A stretch of DNA of 41,049 nt. It comes from Phoronis australis (Eukaryota > Phoronida > Phoronidae). Below, in pieces: positions 35,901-41,049 of this stretch; the stretch's first letter is position 1; every line of letters begins with the position of its first letter. The stretch is taken from assembly GCA_002633005.1 (NCBI GenBank), contig NMRA01000535.1:154848-195896 (forward strand), in the 5' to 3' direction. The translations under genes were made by a program, and so were the position numbers. The notes beneath the pieces were generated by a model that ran no database searches, was not told the origin of the DNA, and saw only the letters and a program-made list of their open reading frames with translations.

Positions 35901-36857
35901 TCATGTTTTGCACTGTGATTAAGCACAGAATGCGTAGTTTTTTAACTTGCGTGATTAAGGCACGTATGAAACATTTGTTCCTGTCCAATTGGTATTATGC
36001 ATCACAGCTCTGATCTATTATAAATACTTAAATCTTTGTATGTGTATGTTATTCCTTCATGGAAGTGACCAGATAATTATCATATTTAGTATTTGGTGTA
36101 GGAATGTTGTCTTGGAATCTGAGTATTAAGCACAACACGTTAGCACAGACACGTTTTAGAATATTAACTTAGTCAGTATTTTTGCAAGAGCCCAGAGAAA
36201 TGTATCAATTTTCAAGACATTTAAATTAATCTACTTGACTCATGACCATAATAAAAATAGTGGCGTGGTCACTCATTGAAGACATTGAGGAACTTACAGA
36301 ACTTGAAATGGATCTGTGCAGAAATGTATGTCAATCGTTAGTACAAACATGTCATGTATGATAGCCCAACAGTCTTGGGACTCATTTCAGACTAGATGGG
36401 CGACTTGCACTATTGTACAAAATTGTTAATGGAATAGTGACAGTTGACGAATCCCACTCTCTTGTCTGTATTACACACTTTCAAGACAATTTTAATCACA
36501 AAGCATATCACATCCTTCATAGCAGACACAGTTTCATTTGCATGTTTCCTGTCATTATTGGGCAGTGGAATGAACTGAGGAACAATTTGGTCTCAGCACC
36601 AACTGTTGAGACATTCAGGTAAAGATTGTTTCAAATGTCATCTCATCTCCTTTTATCCTGCACTGTACAGTAATTCTCTAATTCTTGGACGTGACCAGTC
36701 CTTTTATCCTGCATTGTACAGTAATTCTCTGATTCTTGGACGTGACCAATCCTTTTACATCAATGTCTTCAACAATGATTGAAGAGTTCAGATGTAGTGG
36801 AAGAAGACTAACAAGTTATAATGATAATTACTTCCCATTTGTTTTCAGGGTGGATGA
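20979..36857 (+). CDS. PUB-domain protein with charged coiled-coil tail, nine exons, about 207 aa
   Basis: Exons: 20979-20993 (inferred), 24867-24973, 26010-26133, 26628-26701, 29952-30030, 32889-32984, 35098-35145, 35557-35628, 36849-36857. All junctions are GT..AG with matching phases. Residues about 15-106 form a PUB/PUG domain (YLQLLTGELDSVALSACL; KKFRHMKKDNKTFHCKVWQY; AHQFLLATGW; CVYLLPDNNVELALSLV), a fold that binds the C-terminal tail of p97/VCP in PNGase, HOIP and UBXN6. Residues about 134-172 are a basic/acidic helix (LIAEERKKMLAQLKREKEEK, then RRISEQIKKDRQD) like the stretch before UBX domains. The protein then ends MTKFEDIGVNLNKGGG. The last exon is uncertain: the acceptor at 36849 in phase 0 gives Gly-Gly-stop, whereas in phase 2 it would give VDEVKCTSATVHVQIPIGST, UBX-like, but would need an unseen exon. 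I do not recognise a named vertebrate orthologue. Starts 368 bp from the FAM47E-type start, in the opposite direction. Confidence 0.75.
21271..21845 (+). repeat. Interspersed repeat family B, copy 2, with insert
   Basis: Homologous to 19901-20275 on both sides of an extra, CG-richer segment of about 290 bp (21342-21636) that has only about 50 bp of counterpart in copy 1. The extra segment contains a perfect 10-bp hairpin, CTCGAACAAA (21388-21397) and TTTGTTCGAG (21417-21426). It lies in intron 1 of the PUB gene. Confidence 0.75.
23992..24060 (-). repeat. tRNA-derived element (SINE-head-like)
   Basis: On the - strand TGGCTGAACAGTTTGGATGC resembles an A-box region and GAGTTCGATGACC a B box, spaced as in a tRNA. 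The stems pair poorly, so it is a tRNA-derived repeat and not a functional gene. In PUB-gene intron 1. Confidence 0.5.
25413..25480. repeat. 34-bp tandem duplication
   Basis: Two copies beginning tgagcccacctcttggttct, at 25413 and 25447, in PUB-gene intron 2. Confidence 0.9.
26461..26546. repeat. 30-bp minisatellite, 3 copies
   Basis: Units acaacatggctgacaagtga plus tagttaacac start at 26461, 26491 and 26521 (the last diverged). The array ends about 80 bp before PUB exon 4. Confidence 0.93.
26843..26870 (-). other. Possible antisense first exon or start-codon context
   Basis: On the - strand CAAAATGGCGGTGTG matches the YY1-type start context, and the frame MAVCSSGPN runs into a consensus 5' splice site (GTGAGTGG). 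An ETS-like CCCGGAAGT lies just upstream in that direction. No following exon was identified, so this is a weak candidate for a nested antisense transcript. Confidence 0.2.
27226..27410. repeat. 92-bp tandem duplication, GC-rich
   Basis: Two copies, starting at 27226 and 27318, share cctgtgtcacactgctgc, cagcccttaggttagctagc and ctgccagctaccatcagtat. The unit contains the short palindrome gctgcggcagc. It lies within a 26,850-27,560 stretch of higher GC and CpG in PUB intron 4. Confidence 0.93.
29262..29386. repeat. 62-bp tandem duplication
   Basis: Two almost identical copies of aatgtggtatttgagtgtct, tactctcaaaatgttgtttg, atgagtacctggctatactt start at 29262 and 29324. The reading frame stays open through both copies on the + strand; no family was recognised. 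Confidence 0.95.
31047..31201. repeat. 32-bp minisatellite, 5 copies
   Basis: Units ctaaaggatgttaaggttat plus atcatagactat start at 31047, 31079, 31111, 31143 and 31175; four are identical. In PUB-gene intron 5. Confidence 0.95.
32517..32595. repeat. AT-rich palindromic simple repeat
   Basis: Repeated words gtatatacatgtat and catgtatatatataa can base-pair with one another. A low-complexity intronic sequence. Confidence 0.8.
32984..33168. repeat. 37-bp minisatellite that begins at an exon-intron junction
   Basis: Five units of GGTACTGCCCATTGATTGGT plus TGACTGTTAATAAAGGA (37 bp). The first unit's leading G is the last base of PUB exon 6 (32984) and its GT is the 5' splice site. Units 2-4 recreate AG|GTACTG, while the fifth is mutated to AGATATTG. 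A 37-nt shift to a later donor would break the frame. Confidence 0.9.
33338..34585 (-). mobile_element. 5'-truncated non-LTR retrotransposon with long open reverse-transcriptase fragment
   Basis: The - strand frame 34582-33659 (about 307 residues) is uninterrupted and matches the C-terminal third of jockey/CR1/L2-type reverse transcriptase: KHLGVLLDHKLTF, LAHLDYCDIIYQSG, LERLQYQAALAITGAYKGS, LNWSKLATHRKLHLSMYTFK, FRRSTILNCIDNWNSLPSKI. The catalytic palm is missing because the element is 5'-truncated at an in-frame TAA (34583-34585). On the - strand its 3' end, at about 33338, has AATAAA-like sequence and a short poly(A). It sits in PUB-gene intron 6, opposite to the gene. The open frame suggests a fairly recent insertion. 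Confidence 0.88.
34605..34911. repeat. 30-31-bp minisatellite, about 10 copies
   Basis: Units tgagctccaccagtggtcac plus aatgccacctg, with variants such as cttctccat. The array starts 20 bp beyond the truncated 5' end of the LINE fragment. Confidence 0.94.
36389..36622 (+). mobile_element. Reverse-transcriptase C-terminal fragment (LINE remnant)
   Basis: A 77-codon open stretch reads RLDGRLALLYKIVNGIV, then FNHKAYHILHSRHSFICMFP and IIGQWNELRNNLVSAPTVET, matching the 'LYKI.NG' to 'W N.LP.' end of jockey/CR1-like reverse transcriptases. It is preceded by TTTCAG and ends CAG|GTAAAG, so it mimics an exon, but the family match points to a retroelement relic in PUB-gene intron 8. Confidence 0.75.
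36648..36752. repeat. 51-bp tandem duplication
   Basis: Two copies of tccttttatcctgcactgta, cagtaattctctaattcttg, gacgtgaccag start at 36648 and 36699, just before the last PUB exon. Confidence 0.94.
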
Positions 36858-38930
36858 GGTTAAATGCACATCGGCCACTGTCCATGTTCAGATACCAATT
36901 GGCTCCACACCTTATGAATAATGGTTACTATGGAATATTTTTACTAAAATGATTTCTGTATATTTATAGTGTCATTCTTTATTCATTCTTTTTTCTTACA
37001 TTGAAATTTGATAAAGACTTAATCTGGCTCTTAAATTTCATGAGTTGTGTGTACTCGTTTTAGTCATACTAACTACAAATGCCTTTAATCGACATTTAGT
37101 TTTATTATAGTCTCAGTTTTGTCCATTTGTTATCAGTTCTTACAAAACCAAAATATATGACATAAATTGTTTGGACATATATTTTTGGGACCTTTCGTTT
37201 AATTTTATTGTGAAAGAAGTTAAGGCAATGCTCTTGTCATATTTTGTTTCAGCACTGGTTAGAACCAGCTTAATAGCATATTATGCGATTACACATTTGT
37301 GGGTGCATATTGTTTTTTATTGCATTTCTGCTATTACTAGGTAGTTCAAGCATGTGTTCTGTAGGTGTTAGTACCTTTCAAAAATGCAAGATATCTTGAC
37401 ATGATGTATTACAAGGGAAGCACCTGATCAACACTAGCTTCTAAGATATCTTGATGTAATGTATCACCATGTATTGCCATGGAAGAACATGATTGCATCA
37501 TTCGCGACAGAGTTGATGCTTGTCAGTCTTCTGGTCTTTACTTCCATATACCTTTCAAGGCCATTACTGCATATGTCTGAGTCTACCTTTAGTATCTTCA
37601 TGAAACAGGCTGGTAATGAGTGGAAACTGGCGACTTCAGTCAGTCTAAGAGTAAATCACTTCACAAATGTCGCAGGCAGGGCCTGGACGAACAATAAGAA
37701 TCGGTGCAAGATAACCACCAATTCATGTGTAAATTAAGTCATGGTATTGGGGTTTGAAACTGGGAAATCTGAACTGGGTTAGTCATGTTAGGTCTTCAGT
37801 CACTGGCCAGAGACCAAAGCAAATGTAGCATTTTATGGTGTTTACTGTTGGCTTGTGGATATTATATGCTGGAGGTTTTGTGAAGGTAACGGATTGAGTG
37901 AACCTGGTCTCTGAAGATTTGTGCTGCTAATTTATGGCCCAACTTTGTCTATTATTTAAATTATTACAAACTTATGCAATTTCTGTGCTGATTAAAACAA
38001 CTCCTTGCAGACCCTGGCCCAGGGTCTAATCCCAGAATCGAGACTTAGCAAATCACACTGCACGATTACAGTACAAAGTCAGCCTACTCGGTCAACTTTT
38101 GAGTTGTGTTTTGCACATAGAGATTAGACACCAGGCTCAGATGGTTAGCCAGCCATTTTGACAAGTTATATTTGGTAGAAACAATAATTTTATCCTTGAG
38201 AGAGAACAATTTTGTCATTGAGTTGTAGCTATGTCTTCCTTCAAACACAGTTATGGTGCTAGTTCTACTATAGTAAATATATTTGCTTTGGTCAAATGGC
38301 CATGATGACAATTTTGCAGGAAAACATTGGAACTGCAGAATCCGATAGAAAGTGACTAGGAAGCTTGACATACATTCTTTTTATTTGCGTGAGTTCTTGT
38401 GTTGATTTTGGAATTTGAACAGCAAATGCATTTTGTAAACTTAATCACTATCAAATTCATTTGATGTTAATCATAATCATTATTCAATAAAACTAAATGC
38501 ATTTGATGAGTGCTGTTTACGGCGCAACAGCGTAAACCAGAAATTGTCGTCTTGTGATAAAACGTTAAATGTGCAGCTGTTGAGATCACATATAAATATA
38601 TTTCAATAAAAAACCATTCCAGCAACAGGTCACTTATTCTAAGACACAAAAATTAAGACAATGACTCAAATTCAATGCGGTTGTCAAGACAAAAATATGA
38701 AAGTGTGAAATCAATTTCGAAAATACCAAATGACTACTTTTTGATATCCAAAGGCAATTTTAAAATTTTTAAAAGCGAATCTGCCGACCCAAAAAAATTG
38801 TGATTTCAAATTCTTAACAGTAGTAACATACCATAAGCATGAAAACAATGACCACTTATAATTGCATCTAACAAATCATGAGACGGAAAATTACACAACA
38901 GTCATCAAGTGTACTTTTAGTAACCCTTGA
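36858..38930. other. Region downstream of the PUB gene; UTR and intergenic
   Basis: No convincing coding exon was found on either strand. An AATAAA at 38486-38491 on the + strand could serve the PUB gene. The words aagatatcttga at about 37389 and 37441 form a short dispersed pair. The longest open frames (about 37459-37737 + and 38084-38371 -) have no recognisable domain. Confidence 0.5.
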
Positions 38931-38934
38931 AATT

Positions 38935-39125
38935 AGTGAATTTAACTGGTTAAGTCACCAGCCTTGAGCCAATGGAATATCTGACAGACAATGGCCAGAA
39001 TTGATGACTTGTAACAAAAATTGCAAAAGTAAATGGATTTTGTTGTTTTACAGCTCTTGTCAAAGCCAATAACTTCAATAAGTTTATCCCATCCGACAAT
39101 AATACCCAAAATGCATTTTCAGCTG
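38935..39125 (+). repeat. Interspersed repeat family A, copy 2
   Basis: Diverged copy of the sequence at 6925-7100, in the same orientation: ttaactggttaagtcaccag, atctgacagacaatggc, ttgttgttttacag, agccaataacttcaataagt, cccatccgacaataat. Lies just downstream of the WDR19-like stop codon. Confidence 0.7.
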
Positions 39126-39447
39126 CAAAAGCAATATTGTCTTTAAAAATTTAAGGGGCTATTTGTCCTTCAGGCTTGACATCTGAAAAAGTAGATACAC
39201 AATTCAGTCACTGCACGTATTTTTTCTTGAAAAGCAGAAGAAAGAAATTTGCAATAAATGCAGGTGCCTGTTTTTGATGGAAAACTTTAGAAATTTACTT
39301 TTATCAAATTAATGGTCATTTAAAAATTGGAGAAAGAACTTGCTGAAATGTAATTTGTAATGTTCAGAATGACATCTATAGGGTATGAGTGCGTAATAAG
39401 AACACAGTCATGGATCATGACGCATCGGACAGAGAAGCTTTTGGAGT

Positions 39448-40100
39448 TTAGTCCCCCTCTTCTGGATTGAAGTATTTGACTGTGTCAGTAAGCAGCTGGA
39501 TGTCTGAAGACTTCACTTTCTCTGAGCACATTGGACATGAGTCATCCGACTGAAGAAGGCTGTAAGGTATATAACACTGATTGTCATAACGTAAAAAACA
39601 TGTAACATTAAGCAAATTAGTCTTTCAGTTTAGTCTGAAACGAAATGTCAATGGATCGATATGGTTTAAAGCAGCCTGCCATCAGTTTTGAAAAATGAAT
39701 ACAACGAAAAAGAAACACCCAACTCTACATACTTGGCATGTGGAAAGCAAACATAAATAAGCTATCTTCAAACACCATTAAAGTCCAACACAGTGCAAAT
39801 AAGGCGAGACCAAAGTTTTTTATCTTCAAACTCTAATAAATAATTAAAAGTTAGCAGCAATCCATTTAATATTTGGTCCATGATGTTTAATACCATTGCA
39901 CAGTCACTGTATCTAAGAATCAAAATCAAGAGTTTAACCTCTTAATGTAAGTTTGGTGTTCTACTCCTATTTTACTTGATGCTTTTACTATTGAAATGAT
40001 ACGCCAGTTGTCACGTGTCTTACCTCAAGAACTCATTGTGTGAAGCTGGGAAATCACAGTTGGGACAAGCAGTGAAATCTTCCTTTGTTACGTGGCGCCC
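39448..40100 (-). CDS. WDR19: IFT-A subunit WDR19/IFT144-like, last two coding exons
   Basis: Exons 40100-40024 and 39559-39448 (- strand) join in phase 2 across GT..AG and encode 62 residues ending in TAA. They read GRHVTKEDFTACPNCDFPA, then SHNEFLSLLQSDDSCPMCSE, then KVKSSDIQLLTDTVKYFNPE before the stop. Two C-x2-C pairs (CPNC and CPMC) form a zinc ribbon. The pattern GRHxxxxD(F/W)xxCPxCDFPA...CPMCSE is what I recall of the WDR19 C terminus, the IFT-A subunit needed for retrograde ciliary transport. The rest of the gene lies to the right; the preceding exon must end in phase 0 and was not found within the window. The identification rests on remembered sequence, without alignment. Confidence 0.65.
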
Positions 40101-40120
40101 CTAGCAAGTGGATTAGATGG

Positions 40121-40480
40121 AGCAATAATATTATTAATATACAGGGTGTCATCAAAATGTAGTGATAATACTAGTAATATACAGGGTGTCACCAAAATGT
40201 AGCAATAATACTAGTAATATACAGGGTGTCACCAAAATGTAGCAATAATACTAGTAATATACAGGGTGTCATCAAAATGTAGTAATAATACTGATAATAT
40301 ACAGGGTGTCATCAAAATGTAGTAATAATACCAGTAATATACAGGGTGTCACCAAAATGTAGCAATAGTACCACAAATATACAGAGTGTCACCAAAATGA
40401 AACGAAAATACCAGTAATATACAGGGTGTCACCAAAATGTAGCGATAATACCAGTAATATACAGGGTGTCACCAAAATAA
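40121..40480. repeat. 40-bp minisatellite, 9 copies
   Basis: Units agcaataatactagtaatat plus acagggtgtcaccaaaatgt repeat nine times at exactly 40-bp spacing. The array begins 20 bp upstream (in gene sense) of the penultimate WDR19-like exon, so it almost abuts that 3' splice site. Confidence 0.96.
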
Positions 40481-40702
40481 ACTTGCACTTTTAAAATTAG
40501 TACAGTTCAGATGGCGTGGATCAAACTACACATGCAGGCCTACTGCATAGTTACCCTATGCTGTAAAAGTGAATGCGTGAGCCATCACGAGGTCTGGATA
40601 TAGAAAAACGGCAAACAAACTACTCCTTATGAATTTCAACCAGTCATCTAATTCCAATTAAGTTAATAAAAAGGTAGTTTAAAGTATATTTTGGGACACC
40701 AA

Positions 40703-40740
40703 CGCACACGCACACGCACACACACACACACACACACACC
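40703..40740. repeat. (CA)n microsatellite
   Basis: A run of CA dinucleotides interrupted at its left end by acgcacacgc words. Confidence 0.95.
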
Positions 40741-41049
40741 TTAAGAGCCTCAATGAGGTAAAATGCTACATGTTGAAAATAATGAGTTTTTCTTTTCCAA
40801 TTCCGGCTGCACTCCATTTGTCCATCATGTTGTATATTGTGGAGTGTTGATAATATAGGACTGCTCTATTTCTACTCAGGTGTCACTACAGAATTATGCT
40901 ATTTATACAACATGTGAGCGTTTCAACGTATGAACATCATATAATAATTGCAAACTTCTTTCATATTTTCTAATGCTTACTTGCATTGTGAACTACTGTG
41001 GTCTCCAGTGAAGCAGAATTTGCCTTTGAAGATCCGTGGCTTATATATA
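40741..41049. other. Right flank, intron of the WDR19-like gene
   Basis: No certain feature. On the - strand about 41034-40983 could be read as a short exon (KGKFCFTGDHSSSQC) ending in a GTAAGC donor, but that junction is phase 2 and cannot join the phase-0 exon at 40100. Confidence 0.3.

Noticed and set aside
40983-41034. Possible additional WDR19-like exon (KGKFCFTGDHSSSQC) on the - strand
   Set aside because: The donor is phase 2 but the next exon at 40100 needs phase 0, and the residues do not resemble the family.
1-41049. CRISPR array, operon or bacterial defence system
   Set aside because: The spliced animal genes rule out a prokaryotic origin, and the tandem arrays have no unique spacers between identical repeats.

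Overview
This is a stretch of animal nuclear DNA. It is AT-rich, its genes are split by GT..AG introns, and it carries non-LTR retrotransposon remnants, tRNA-like repeats and many short tandem repeats. Gene content (an F-box/Sec7 FBXO8, a multi-exon FAM47E-type gene, the end of a WDR19-like gene) and the minisatellite-rich introns suggest an invertebrate deuterostome such as a hemichordate, amphioxus or echinoderm. The species cannot be fixed from the sequence, and a lophotrochozoan is not excluded. No prokaryotic features, CRISPR arrays or operons are present.

Layout, left to right. (1) FBXO8, + strand, five visible coding exons from 969 to 7745; the upstream exon(s) were not found. Its introns hold 16-bp and 48-bp minisatellites, an old tandem repeat with CTCF-like cores, a LINE remnant and a perfect nuclear-receptor DR1 motif. 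(2) A gene-free interval of about 5 kb (7746-12717) with small repeats and a tRNA-like element. (3) A FAM47E-type gene, - strand, nine exons from 20611 down to 13326, 454 aa, reconstructed with every splice phase matching. (4) A 367-bp gap, probably a bidirectional promoter. (5) A PUB-domain gene, + strand, 20979 to about 36857, about 207 aa over nine exons, with very long introns that contain a LINE 3' fragment on the opposite strand and many minisatellites. (6) The last two coding exons of a - strand gene entering from the right (40100-39448), encoding a C-terminal zinc-ribbon very like that of WDR19/IFT144.

Functionally, FBXO8 is an SCF-type adaptor linked to ARF6, the PUB protein probably binds the p97/VCP tail, FAM47E is linked to arginine-methyltransferase biology, and WDR19 is an IFT-A ciliary subunit. 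They do not form one pathway; what links them is position. As I recall, FBXO8, FAM47E and WDR19 all lie on human chromosome 4, so the window may preserve an old linkage group. The most unusual structural observation is a 37-bp minisatellite in the PUB gene that starts exactly on the last base of an exon and copies the 5' splice site several times. Gene models were derived by hand from splice signals, reading phase and remembered family sequences; no database search was possible.
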